This document shows, piece by piece, positions 28,441 through 40,903 of a stretch of 41,135 nt of DNA (its first letter is position 1; each line of letters begins with the position of its first letter). The notes under the pieces were generated by a model that saw only the letters and a list, made by a program, of their open reading frames with translations, made no database searches and had not been told where the DNA came from. This stretch comes from Gracilaria vermiculophylla. Its lineage: Eukaryota; Rhodophyta; Florideophyceae; Gracilariales; Gracilariaceae. The translations under genes were made by a program, and so were the position numbers. Location: NCBI GenBank assembly GCA_019155205.2, contig JAHNZQ020003149.1:1535108-1576242 (forward strand), given 5' to 3'.

Positions 28441-29747
28441 ATTTACGATTTTGACAAGCGGTCGCGACTAGAAGCGTTGTTCTTCACTCGGCAACGCGGC
28501 AAACAAGGGTGCTTTGCGCCACTTTTTTGCGGCGCATGCATGCCTTCTCGCGCACCATCACCAATGGCAGCCACCGGCGGCGCACAGCGCGCCATTGGCG
28601 CCCAACACGGCACACCTGCAGCGCATTGCTTCTCGGGGGGAGCACAGCGCCGCCAGCGGCGCGCGTTGCGCTGCCACGCCCTTTGCGTTGCTTCACCAAA
28701 GGGTGAGGAGGGCGCACGTGTGAGTGCCACACAAACTGCCACACTTGGTGCCCATGTGCGCCGCCGCTATTGCGCGCGCACCCATCGAAGGCGGTAGCGC
28801 CGCAACGCGGTCAAACGCGCAGCGATGAAAAGCAGCGCCAGGGAGCACATCGCGCGCGGCGCATGGCGCAGCGCAGAAGCGCGCTGTCGTGCAAGCGCCG
28901 CAGCGCACGGCGCCGCGCGAGCGGCCGCGAGCACGCCCATTGTGTGGCTGCCGCCCGCCCGCACATACTGCACTCTCGCGCGCCCACAGCGAGCCGTGGC
29001 GCCGCGTGCCGCATCGCGTGGCAGCGCTGCGCCGCGCGCCGCTGAAGGAACGAAGGGCGGCGCACCGCGCCTGCAGCCGCTGCAGCTGCCGCTGCCGCTG
29101 TCGCCGTTGCGCGCGGCGCTCGCGCGACAGCTGCGCTCCCTCGCGAGGCCCGCCGCCCGCTCCGCGCCCAGCGCACGGTAAGCGCCGCCCCGCGCCGCCT
29201 CGCCCCCACGCCCGACGCTCCGCGCACGCTATGCGCCCTCCTTCATGCACACGCTCCGCCGTCGCCGCTGCCCCCCCGCCGCCGCCGCCGCCGCCGCCGC
29301 CTCCGTGCCGCAGGACGGGCGCCGCGCGCGCGTCCCACACCGTACAGCAACGCGCGCGCCGCCGCGCGTGCGCAGCGCGCTGTAAACGAGCGCTGCCGCC
29401 GCCGCCGCCGCCAGTGGTGCGTCGGCGGCGCGCCGCTCCAAACGTGGCGCGCACGCGCGCCGCGCTGTAAACGGCACGGCGCCTCGCGTGCGCGCTGCCC
29501 GCGTGCCGCGCGCGCGCGCGTGTGCGCGCGCCGCCGCACGCGCCTGCGGTAAACGGCTCCTGCGCAGCGCAACGTGCGCCACTGACGCGCCCGCCGTACA
29601 TATCCGTTCGGCACGCGCGCGGCGCGTCGCCGCCAGCATGCCCCCCCCCCCCCCCCCCGCCCCGCGCCGCCCCTTCTTCACAGCTCTCAAACACGGCGTG
29701 GCGCCGCGCCGCCCTGCCGCCGCCCGCGCCGCCGCGCCCGCCCCGCC
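28441..29747. promoter_or_regulatory. 1.3-kb GC island upstream of the IPT/propeller gene
   Basis: Composition changes sharply to very GC-rich with dense GCGC and GCCGCC. All frames stay open by composition alone, giving long alanine/arginine-rich pseudo-ORFs on both strands that I do not accept as genes. It contains (GCC)8 near 29278-29301, another CCG run near 29396-29413 and an 18-C homopolymer at 29641-29658. It ends at the gene's start and probably includes its promoter and 5' UTR. Confidence 0.5.
29641..29658. repeat. 18-base poly-C tract
   Basis: Eighteen consecutive C lie about 90 bp before the ATG at 29748, inside the probable 5' UTR or core promoter. The tract can form an i-motif, and the opposite strand a G-quadruplex. 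Its length may be uncertain in the assembly because homopolymers are read poorly. Confidence 0.85.
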
Positions 29748-32700
29748 ATGGTTTCGCGCTCGCAGCTGCTGTTTGCCGGCGGCGCCGCCCTCGTCGTGGC
29801 CACGGCCGTCACCCTCACCGCCGTGCTGGTGTCGCGCGACGCCACCGTGCAGCCGCCGCAGCCGCAGCTCGCGTCGTCCTCCACCCGCCCGCCGTCCGCC
29901 ACGTCCGACTCGCTCGCCGCCTCCCCCACCGCCGCCTCCCCTGTGACGGCGCTCAACCAACTGCCGCCCGACGCTTCGCAGCCGCCGCTGCCCTCCCGCG
30001 ACCCCCCCGCCCCCGAGCTCGCGCCGTCGCCGCAGCTGCTCGCGCCGCAGCTGCTCCCCTCCGATGCCCCCGATCCCGACGCCGTCTTGCCCTCCGCTCC
30101 CGCCCCTGTCGCGCTCAACCTGCTGCCGGCCGTGTCCGTGCAGCTCGCAGATCCCCCGACGCCGCAGCCGCAACCGTCGCAGTCCGCCCCCCCCACCCCG
30201 CAGCCGCAACCGTCGCAGTCCGCCCCCCCCACCCCGCAGCCGCAACCGTCGCAGCCCGCCCCCACCCCGCAGCCTGCCAGCGACCCCCCGCAATCGGCGT
30301 CTGTGGGAGATGACACCGACGTCCCATATGACCATGTCGCCCACGCCGTCCCAGGGCGCCCGTACAACCTCACCGACCTGGACGGCGACGGCGAGGAGTT
30401 CGTCACGCTGGATGGAAGCCGTTCGCACTCGCATTATTACGACCCGTCAACACGTCGCTTGGGGCTCATTGTGTCCTGGATGTGGTATGATCAACAGCGC
30501 AATTTTCTCGCCGAGTCGTCCACTCCGTCTTTGTCGTTCAAAGTGGGCGTCACCACTATCCTCCTCGTCGTGGAGGATGACGCTGGCAATACGCATCAGG
30601 ACACCACAACAGTCACTGTCTACCCGTCCATGTCTCCCGGCGCTTACTGTTACTACTACCCCTCTGTGAGCAACACGCAGTTCACCATCGAAGACAACGT
30701 CGTCAATGGGCTCAAGCCTATTTTCGGACAGCGCCTGTCTGACATTCGCTTCACTGCGCTATCGAGCATTCCGCCCCATCTGCGCTCGCAACCGTTGCAA
30801 CTTCGATGTTCCTACACGCTCAACGTTCCCGAACAAACCGATGAATCGCTGCTTTCCGTGCGGCATCGCGGGCCCATGCGCGCGCTTCTGGAGATTCCGA
30901 ACGCGCACGATGTGCTCATGGAGAGCGTCGCCGCCGATGCGCGCACCACGTCGGTGCGCACCACAATCGCGCCGGGCACGCAGCGCGTGCAAGTGCTGTA
31001 CCTGTGGGACGGCGAGGGGGCGCCGCTGCTGCAGCTGGTGCGCACGCCGCACGCGCCCATTCTGCATGACCTCGCCACGCAGCTGCCGTTGATTTACTCC
31101 ATCACGCCGCGCAACTCCACGCTGGAGGCTGGCGGCGTGCTCAAGCTTTCGGGCACGGGCTTGTGGAGCGATCCGTATGTGTACTTTGACGACGAGCCGT
31201 CCGCTCCGGATCGGATGCGCTCTTCGAATGAGCTGCTGGTTGTCGAGGTTCCGCCGGCAAAGAAGGCTGGCACTGTGCAAGTCACGGTGGGCAACCGCTA
31301 CGGTGGCAGCAACCCGTTGGCGTTTGTTTACTCCGAGAGTGCACTGCCGCCCATCCGCTTCAAGGAGACCGTGATCAAGCGGGGCGGCGGTACGTTGCGC
31401 ATCTCTTTAATCACCAACATCAAGTTTGGGCCCGACCACCGCATGTACCTCACTTCCTTGGACTCGTTTGTGCATTCCATGGCTGTGTCGAAAGATATGA
31501 GTGTGTCGGACTTGTGCACGAGCAACTCCATCGGTGTGAACCGCACTGTGATTGGGCTCACGTTCAATCCTGCAGAGAAGGACGTGGTGGTGTATGCATC
31601 CAGCTCAATCTTTTTCTGGAGCAACGTGGGGACTGGCGGCTTTCTGTGGGCCAATGGACAGGTGAGCATGTTGAAACCGGGACACAACGGGGAGTGTCTG
31701 GGCACCGTTGGTGAGCCCATAATCACGGGGCTGCCGGTTTCGAATCATGATCATGGGGTGAACGGCCTGTTGTTCGATGACGACGGCGTTCTTCACATCC
31801 AAGTGGGCGGAGCCACGAATGCCGGCGCCAGTGCCAACACGGTCGGCGGTGCTGAGGAGTCTCCTTTGAGCGGTGCAAGTCTCGTTGCCCCGGTGAATGC
31901 GCTTGGATTTGATGGGCACATCAAGTATGACAGTGAGATTCCTGCCGAGGCGCGACAGATCAGCGGAGACGTAGAGGTGTTCGCGCCTGGATGGCGGAAC
32001 TCGTATGAATTGACGCTTCATTCGAACGGATTCATATATGCCACCGACAACGGAGCGAATCCGGAGTTTGGAAACCGTTCGACGAGCTGCACGACTAGCG
32101 AACAGGTGTCGTCGTATCTGAGTGATGACAAGCTGGCAAAGCTGCAGCGGGGCAAGTTTGGGGGGCATGCGAACCGCAACAGAGGCCGAGATGACCCTGT
32201 GCAGTGTGTGTGGCGCAGCCCATTTGATGATGCGACGAACAATTACAACCCACCAATTGCAACTTTTGAGTCTTCCACCGATGGCATTATCGAGTACACG
32301 GCCAATTTATTTGACGGCCAACTGAAGGGGGATTTGCTGGCGTCCAAGTTCAGTTCGAACGACGCCATCGACCACGGGCGAGTGTACAGAGTGCAGTTGG
32401 ACCAGCGTGGGGATGCCAAGGAGGTGGACTCTCTTTACGAAGGGAGCGGACTCTCCATTGCAATGTCTCCGTGGGGGGACCTCATCATGCCCAAGTTGTA
32501 CGAGGGACAGATCATGGTACTGAAGGCAGATTACGAGAGGCGGCGAGACGCGGAGATGATTGCCGTGACGCCGTTTCGAGGGGGGAAGCTTGGCGGCAAC
32601 ACTGTGTTGATCACCGGATGGGGATTCGATGACCAAGTGACTGCATTATTTGATGGCAAGGCCTGTTTGGATGTTTCGGAGCAAGGGCCAGAAAGCTTCA

Positions 32701-32816
32701 AATGCGTTGTCCCGGAAGGAAAAGGAGGAAAAAGCATCGCCGTGACTGTGCTTCTCGGTGACGGGCGGCGCTTGACAAGTAGCAGGGGATTTGATTACCG
32801 CTACATGCGAATATGA
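29748..32816 (+). CDS. Membrane-anchored extracellular protein: PKD-like, IPT/TIG and beta-propeller domains
   Basis: A 1022-residue, single-exon protein of no named family. Order of parts: a hydrophobic N-terminal anchor (about 8-29), a long Pro/Ser/Ala linker (30-195) with three tandem 12-residue repeats, a PKD-like domain (about 205-292; V-T-L-D-G-S-R-S and V-V-E-D-D-A-G-N-T), a Tyr/Cys-containing beta region (300-435), an IPT/TIG domain (about 440-535; I-T-P-R-N-S-T-L-E-A-G-G), a sorbosone-dehydrogenase or NHL-like beta-propeller (about 545-930; N-H-D-H-G-V-N-G-L-L-F and F-A-P-G-W-R-N-S-Y-E-L), and a second IPT/TIG (about 940-1018; G-G-N-T-V-L-I-T-G-W-G-F). This suggests a type II or secreted surface protein that binds or oxidises carbohydrate; the reaction is not established. 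The ATG lies in GCCATGG. Same strand as the helicase downstream. Confidence 0.85.
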   Translation: MVSRSQLLFAGGAALVVATAVTLTAVLVSRDATVQPPQPQLASSSTRPPSATSDSLAASPTAASPVTALNQLPPDASQPPLPSRDPPAPELAPSPQLLAPQLLPSDAPDPDAVLPSAPAPVALNLLPAVSVQLADPPTPQPQPSQSAPPTPQPQPSQSAPPTPQPQPSQPAPTPQPASDPPQSASVGDDTDVPYDHVAHAVPGRPYNLTDLDGDGEEFVTLDGSRSHSHYYDPSTRRLGLIVSWMWYDQQRNFLAESSTPSLSFKVGVTTILLVVEDDAGNTHQDTTTVTVYPSMSPGAYCYYYPSVSNTQFTIEDNVVNGLKPIFGQRLSDIRFTALSSIPPHLRSQPLQLRCSYTLNVPEQTDESLLSVRHRGPMRALLEIPNAHDVLMESVAADARTTSVRTTIAPGTQRVQVLYLWDGEGAPLLQLVRTPHAPILHDLATQLPLIYSITPRNSTLEAGGVLKLSGTGLWSDPYVYFDDEPSAPDRMRSSNELLVVEVPPAKKAGTVQVTVGNRYGGSNPLAFVYSESALPPIRFKETVIKRGGGTLRISLITNIKFGPDHRMYLTSLDSFVHSMAVSKDMSVSDLCTSNSIGVNRTVIGLTFNPAEKDVVVYASSSIFFWSNVGTGGFLWANGQVSMLKPGHNGECLGTVGEPIITGLPVSNHDHGVNGLLFDDDGVLHIQVGGATNAGASANTVGGAEESPLSGASLVAPVNALGFDGHIKYDSEIPAEARQISGDVEVFAPGWRNSYELTLHSNGFIYATDNGANPEFGNRSTSCTTSEQVSSYLSDDKLAKLQRGKFGGHANRNRGRDDPVQCVWRSPFDDATNNYNPPIATFESSTDGIIEYTANLFDGQLKGDLLASKFSSNDAIDHGRVYRVQLDQRGDAKEVDSLYEGSGLSIAMSPWGDLIMPKLYEGQIMVLKADYERRRDAEMIAVTPFRGGKLGGNTVLITGWGFDDQVTALFDGKACLDVSEQGPESFKCVVPEGKGGKSIAVTVLLGDGRRLTSSRGFDYRYMRI
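30159..30266 (+). repeat. Three 36-bp tandem repeats in the Pro-rich linker
   Basis: Units starting at 30159, 30195 and 30231 each encode T-P-Q-P-Q-P-S-Q followed by S/P-A-P. They are almost identical at DNA level, so the expansion is recent. Copy number probably varies and would change linker length without shifting the frame. Confidence 0.9.
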
Positions 32817-35809
<2,993 letters not shown>

Positions 35810-37374
35810 CTCTTTTAATGCCATCGTTCGGGGATTTCGAGGCGTCTGTCATGAGTTCATTGGGGAGCGAACTCTACTGGCAGCGCTGTATACATGTGAT
35901 GTGCATCATTGAGAGCGGTTGCTCTTGAGAAGATTCGTTTTTTTCTTTTGGGCCTCTGAGCTGATCGGTTAATGATGTTCCTCTAATGGCGTCAACTGCC
36001 GGCTTCGAGGGACTTATTGTTTTTCTATGCTTATTCTGACTTTAACTAATGGCTTTTCCGTCGAGACCAGAAGTGACACAGAAGTTTTGACAGGCGAGGT
36101 CTGGAAGTCAGGAGTTCCCGCGTTTCAGTAACTTAGCTTTTTACGCACAATTATGGATGTATATTTGTGTTTTATGAAACATACAACACACGAAGATGAT
36201 GATTATGGTGAGAATGCGCATCATGGACGAATACGTTTCGGCTCCTTTGAAAGTGCGCATACACAAATGCTCACCGCCTCGAGTTGGTCATTGTCTTCGT
36301 TCCTCGTTTTAGATGTAGTAATTTTCCCCATTTGTGAACGGCACACGGCAGCCTCAGCCTTGGTATGGTCTAGCCTCCTGGTTGTTGCGTTGTCCTGGTC
36401 GTTATGCCTTTTCATTTTCTCGTGTTGAGGGATTCTCCAATCTGGACTGATGCAATTTTGTTTTTGCTGTTCTTCTTGGGAGTTACCATCTACAACACGG
36501 CTCAGTAAACATTATGATAAGAATTCTGGTACGTCTTTTAGTTTGCAAAGGAACTGATGTGTGCAAGTTTTGAAGAAAGCGAATGTCCAGCTGCAGCGTC
36601 GTACGGGACATATTTCGGCGTCGATGGCGACCGCATCTTTGAAGTATGATCGCAATTACTGCACGAGACCGTGATCGCGATGCACTCCATCTATATCACA
36701 ATCCCAAAGGCTGGGACTAGTCCGGTGCAAATCTGCTCGCGAGAAGAGCAAACGTCTGCAAGATGCATGATTTATTATGAAGTAAGATTTGGTCCGGGAG
36801 AAATTGAAGTTTTCCTGAGACCCAGGACGAGGGAAGTCGACGGGAAGGACCATCCGAGGCACGATCGGAGTATGTCATGTCGATATCGTGAAATGTGCCG
36901 GACATATACGCTGACAGCACATACTTGTGATCTTTGTTATTTCCATGGATGCTGTATTGACTCACGGGTTCAATATCATTTCTCAACAATGGCGGAATGA
37001 TTTTGTACCGTCAAACATACTCAACCGTCTGAAGGGCCTCTGCTCGGGGCCGAGTACCAATGGGGCGGGAATGCTGGAGATGATTGAACCTTCATCGCAC
37101 TCAACTTTCTAGAGCAGCGTGCCATGGTGCTCACAGGATTCGCTGGCTAACATTCTAACCACCATCACACCAGTATTCACGCTGTTGTCTCCTGCGTGCA
37201 TTGTTGAGTTTGTCTTTCTCGTTGTTCGTTCCGTTGGCTATATCGGAGGCGAATCTACTGTAGTCTGTTTCCGATGTCAGCGTTGCATGTAGCTCCAGAT
37301 CGATTGATTTTTAAGCGGAATTTATATGATAATTTTCGCTTGAGAACATCATCATCTTCGAGGCATCACATCTG
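35810..37374. other. 1.6-kb spacer without a supported gene
   Basis: This holds the 3' flank of the helicase gene, then AT-richer sequence. Frames on both strands are short (about 60-110 codons), unrelated to known families and not better in one strand. No repeat, tRNA or transposon end was recognised. Confidence 0.6.
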
Positions 37375-37689
37375 TCACGAACCGAATTCCGCATCTGCAC
37401 GATAATTGACGATTTTGTCGTGGGCACGAAGGTTGACCAAAGCATCTGGAGGTTCAGAGGGATGCATAGCAACAGAAGCAAGGGTGTCTGGGGCTGAAAA
37501 AACCAACATCTTCTCGTTCATACTGTGTCATTCTGTACCTGGGTTGGCAATCTTTCCCTCACCGTCCAAATCGCCAGGGGCAGGTTGAATGTCAAGAGAG
37601 TTGGCTTTCTTGCCTTCTCTGAGAAGTTGAGCCCTTTTAACAACATGCAGTGTAGTTCGTTGCTTCGAATACCCAGGGCTTGAGACGAT
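37375..37689 (-). CDS. Possible small spliced gene (two 3' exons), unknown product
   Basis: On the minus strand an open segment (37689 to 37539) ends in CCCAG followed by donor GTACAG. A 45-nt candidate intron (37538-37494) ends in TTGGTTTTTTCAG, and the next segment (37493-37375) continues in the same frame to TGA. The joined peptide is about 88 codons, including L-L-R-E-G-K-K-A-N-S-L-D-I-Q-P-A-P-G and a C-terminal H-D-K-I-V-N-Y-R-A-D-A-E-F-G-S. The join is in frame and the acceptor has a good pyrimidine tract. No ATG lies in the first segment, so a further 5' exon near or under the XRCC2 start would be needed; an ATG at about 37709 (M-K-F-D-S-M-N-R-L) is a candidate. No family recognised. 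Confidence 0.35.
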
Positions 37690-37727
37690 TCATCGAATCG
37701 AACTTCATTCAAAAGGTCAAAAAAAAT

Positions 37728-38736
37728 ATGACAGATGATACAATCCTTAACGCTATCAGCAAACGCCTTGGTACTTATCCCTCGACCACCCCGGACCAAT
37801 CCTTGGGGCCGATCATTTCCACGGGCATAGGCATTCTTGACGATGTTAAACAGCATCCCGTGCGCCTCGGAAGCTTGGTTGACATTAGCGGCGTAAGCAT
37901 GAGCGGAAAGACTCAGGTCCTTCATGCGATTACAGCACATGTTTTACTGAAGCATTTCGGTGGAAGGGGCCCGTTTGTATGTTGGTTTGATCTTAACCGC
38001 GGTTTATGTCCTAATCGGTTGAGGGGTTTAATGCGAAAGATGCGCGATGAGAGCTTCGACGTGAACTGCGACGTGAACTGCGAGGATCAAATCGATGCCA
38101 TGACGGGGCTCAGAGTGTATTATCCGTCTTCGACAATATCAATGTGCTCGTCTCTTCATGCTCTTTTGGAATACATTTTCACTGAAGAGGGTAACGAAGG
38201 TAAGTAATCAAACCATAGTCTTCATGTTCTCAAACATGTCTAACTTCGAGGAAACGCGACTTGCAGTGTGTACTGTTGTAATTGATTCTCTTGGGAGCTT
38301 CCACTACGTAGACAAGCATTCATTCGAGAGGGCCGACCTCGATACATCTGTGCGAAAGCAGTCTCATGAATTAATCCTGTGCAAGGTGTTGGAACAGCTG
38401 CTGCTAACCCGAAAAGTTACCGTTTTTGTCAGCAAATCGTGCCTCTTTGGCGAAACCAAGCTCGACGTGCCGTGGCCGTTTCCGAAGGCAGGAGTGCCAA
38501 TGATTCCAAAGGAATTCATGCCCGACCTTTGGAAGAGTATTTCCTCACATATTCTTCTCACGTACCATCTTCAAACGTTGGAGAATGGAGAAAGCAATGG
38601 CCAACGAGGGATCATTGCCTTGAAGTACATTGAACCCGTGAGGTCTCCAGGTAGAAGAGCTTTAGTTTCTGCGGCTGCTGTAGTAATCATCGACAACGAA
38701 GGGATAACGATGGACACTTTGCATGTCGTGGTATGA
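37728..38736 (+). CDS. XRCC2: XRCC2-like RAD51 paralog (2 exons)
   Basis: XRCC2 is a RAD51 paralog in the BCDX2 complex that supports homologous recombination repair. Exon 1 is 37728-38199, intron 38200-38266, exon 2 38267-38736, giving 313 residues (human XRCC2 280). Walker A is G-V-S-M-S-G-K-T (55-62); Walker B, formed across the splice, is T-V-V-I-D-S-L-G-S-F. The run E-F-M-P-D-L-W-K-S matches the plant XRCC2 signature E-Y-M-P-x-x-W-x-S, which separates it from other RAD51 paralogs. No ATG precedes M-T-D-D-T in frame closely, so 37728 is the start. Near 38058-38081 a 12-bp tandem repeat duplicates D-V-N-C. Base composition is less GC-rich than in neighbouring genes. Confidence 0.88.
38200..38266 (+). 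other. 67-nt spliceosomal intron in XRCC2
   Basis: Donor AAG-GTAAGT, acceptor GACTTGCAG, with TCTAACT about 30 nt before the acceptor as a fitting branch point. It splits a codon after its first base. Without splicing the frame hits a stop a few codons into the intron, so removal is needed for a full-length protein. Confidence 0.9.
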
Positions 38737-39960
38737 CAATAGGGCATTGCATGACGTAATTCTCTTGACACAAAGACTGCCCTTCAGCGGCTGGAGTTCA
38801 GCTTCTTTGGCAACTCAATTTTTGTCTTAGCAGAACGGATGCTTACATGTTTTTCACTTCAAGGAAAAAGGACTTGTAACAATCTTCGCTACATATTTGG
38901 ATTAGTCGGGGGCACAAGCGGTCCGCCTTCACGTGGTGTTCCTGACTTCTCTCCTTTGGGAAGCGAAACGGATCTGCGGTCGGGTCTCCAACTGAGACCA
39001 GCATATTTCAGGTTAATGAGGTATACTGGCGACGGGAAATTGAGTGAACGCCCAAAGTGATCGGTCTGTGATATAATCAGCAAGTGGACTGAAAGAGTCT
39101 TGGTCCTGGCGAGAAAACGGTTCTTTCAACAGAGACGCTCCGTATTAAGTAGGAATTAGAATTGCGTACCCTCAACAGAGAGGGAGAAGATTTAGACGGA
39201 GTTATTCTGTTTTAACTTTGGGATGGAAAGCTTATGTCTACAATGCGTTTCAAAAGTATAGAACACCCATAAAGCTAGCCAAAATGTGCAATTTGCCTAC
39301 TGTAGCCGTCTCTCTCCCTAAAACCGTTCAATTTCGCATTTCAAAAAGATAGGACATTTCGAACTTGCGCGTGATTATTTCCCCAACACGTTGTTTTTTT
39401 CCCTCAAAACGACATTCGATCTTCTAAATTAAAAGCTTATAAAGCACAATACTTCAAACAGTACCTTAGATCTAGGCCGTTATTCTCATTTTTATACCCT
39501 TTTCTTAAATATTTATTGTAATATAAGCAGAACGTTTTATTGACAGCATAATAAAGCTCAGCTTCAATACGAATCATTAAGTTTTGCAAGATTGTTATTC
39601 TTGCGATGTATTTTGCACTAAAAGTTCTATTTAAAAAACGATATGTTTATAAAACAATAACAAACTGGTAACGAAAAATTCTTAAAAATGTTTTGAATTA
39701 AAAAACTGATCAATCTCTCCTTTCATAAGCTAAAAATATACGAAACAAGATGCCGTAGTGTGCTACTTTTGTAGTACTGAAAAAAGGAAATTAGTGAATG
39801 GAATCTATTTTAAAATGAGAAAAACTTTGATTATAATGAACGACAGTGTTATATATATTGCTAACAAGCAAAAAGAAGCAAACAACATTTGAAAATAGAA
39901 CATTTTTGTTACAGTTTTTACTATGTGTGGTTTAACCAGAGCGGCTACAAAGCAAAAGGT
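38737..39960. other. Spacer with an extremely AT-rich second half
   Basis: From 38737 to about 39300 this is ordinary spacer with short overlapping frames. From about 39340 to 39960 it becomes far more AT-rich than anywhere else in the window, with many A- and T-runs and no coding signal. The composition changes abruptly to GC-rich at about 39965, where the retroelement begins. No organelle gene was recognised in it. Confidence 0.6.
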
Positions 39961-40057
39961 GTTCGTGTAGACGCGAGGCTTTACTTCACAATAAAGCCCA
40001 GCGCCGGCGGCTCCTGCGTCGCCTCGGTCCCCGGGCATTGCTTCACGATCTTAGGTA

Positions 40058-40903
40058 ATGGGCCTACCCGCTAACCAGGAAATAATCACCAACACCTCCC
40101 ATCTTTCCCCCCGCAGCAAACGTCGACACATTCGTAGCACAAGCCATATATGGTCCGAACTTTGGACACAAGCCAAAATCAACTACGAAGAAGAAACAAT
40201 GGTGGCATCATCCTCCACCAACATGTCCTTCCCAACTTGGCGCTTCACTGAAGAACTAGTTGAACTCACCCCTACCAACCATCACCAGTGGATCCAAAAC
40301 CTCCAGGACACCCTCGTGGAACACGAGTACGAAAATCTCCTCACTTTACAATTCAAACCGCATACTCCTGAACAAAGGAAAGCTGTCTCCAGTGCCAGAC
40401 GCATGATCACAAAAAGCATAACTCCCGAAGTCGTCAACCTCATCGCCGACCCCAAGATCTTTACTAAATCCCCGGCGGAAATTGTCAATCAAATCACAGA
40501 GCTTCTCACCACCAAATCTCAGACAGATTCATTCTCGTTGATGAACACAACCCTCAACATCCGCCGCACAGGAACCATCGCTCTCAGCGTTCAACACAAC
40601 CTTCACCTCGAACACTTCGACATCAGCTCCGCCTCCCCACACGAAACCTATGATCACTCAAAACCGGTGTACATAAGACAACACCCACAATTCGACGGCT
40701 CCTTTAAACACAACTCACCCGCTGGACTCTTGATCAAAAACCTATACGGCTCCCCATCTGCCGGTTTCACGTACCTCCGAAAAGCCTGGCAATACCTCAA
40801 GGCACTTGGCCACCAACAATCAGAGGACGATGTAGTACAGTGGCTCCTACGGAAATATGGTGGTTTGGCCTTAAGGTATAATATTCCTAAGGAGGGTTCG
40901 TAA
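40058..40903 (+). CDS. Retroelement gag-RT fusion ORF (deletion derivative)
   Basis: 281 codons from ATG at 40058. Residues about 58-165 resemble copia gag (UBN2-type): W-R-F-T-E-E-L, then H-H-Q-W-I-Q-N-L and a helical, lysine-rich stretch. At about 170 the sequence passes directly into RT: L-E-H-F-D-I-S-S-A-S around the first catalytic aspartate, V-Y-I-R-Q-H-P-Q-F, and N-L-Y-G-S-P-S-A-G-F (229-237), equivalent to the copia L-Y-G-L-K-Q run. The catalytic Y-V-D-D box and everything after it are absent, so the product cannot polymerise. The intact frame despite the deletion hints at a recent event or a kept gag function. Confidence 0.75.
   Translation: MGLPANQEIITNTSHLSPRSKRRHIRSTSHIWSELWTQAKINYEEETMVASSSTNMSFPTWRFTEELVELTPTNHHQWIQNLQDTLVEHEYENLLTLQFKPHTPEQRKAVSSARRMITKSITPEVVNLIADPKIFTKSPAEIVNQITELLTTKSQTDSFSLMNTTLNIRRTGTIALSVQHNLHLEHFDISSASPHETYDHSKPVYIRQHPQFDGSFKHNSPAGLLIKNLYGSPSAGFTYLRKAWQYLKALGHQQSEDDVVQWLLRKYGGLALRYNIPKEGS

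Noticed and set aside
28693..30434. Long minus-strand frames of 333 and 401 codons over the GC island and the start of the propeller gene
   Set aside because: Alanine, arginine and glycine-rich without domain signal; they are antisense shadows of a GC-rich promoter and proline-rich coding sequence.
37518..37940. 140-codon minus-strand frame
   Set aside because: Mostly antisense of XRCC2 exon 1; the separate spliced reading in another frame nearby is more convincing and is reported instead.
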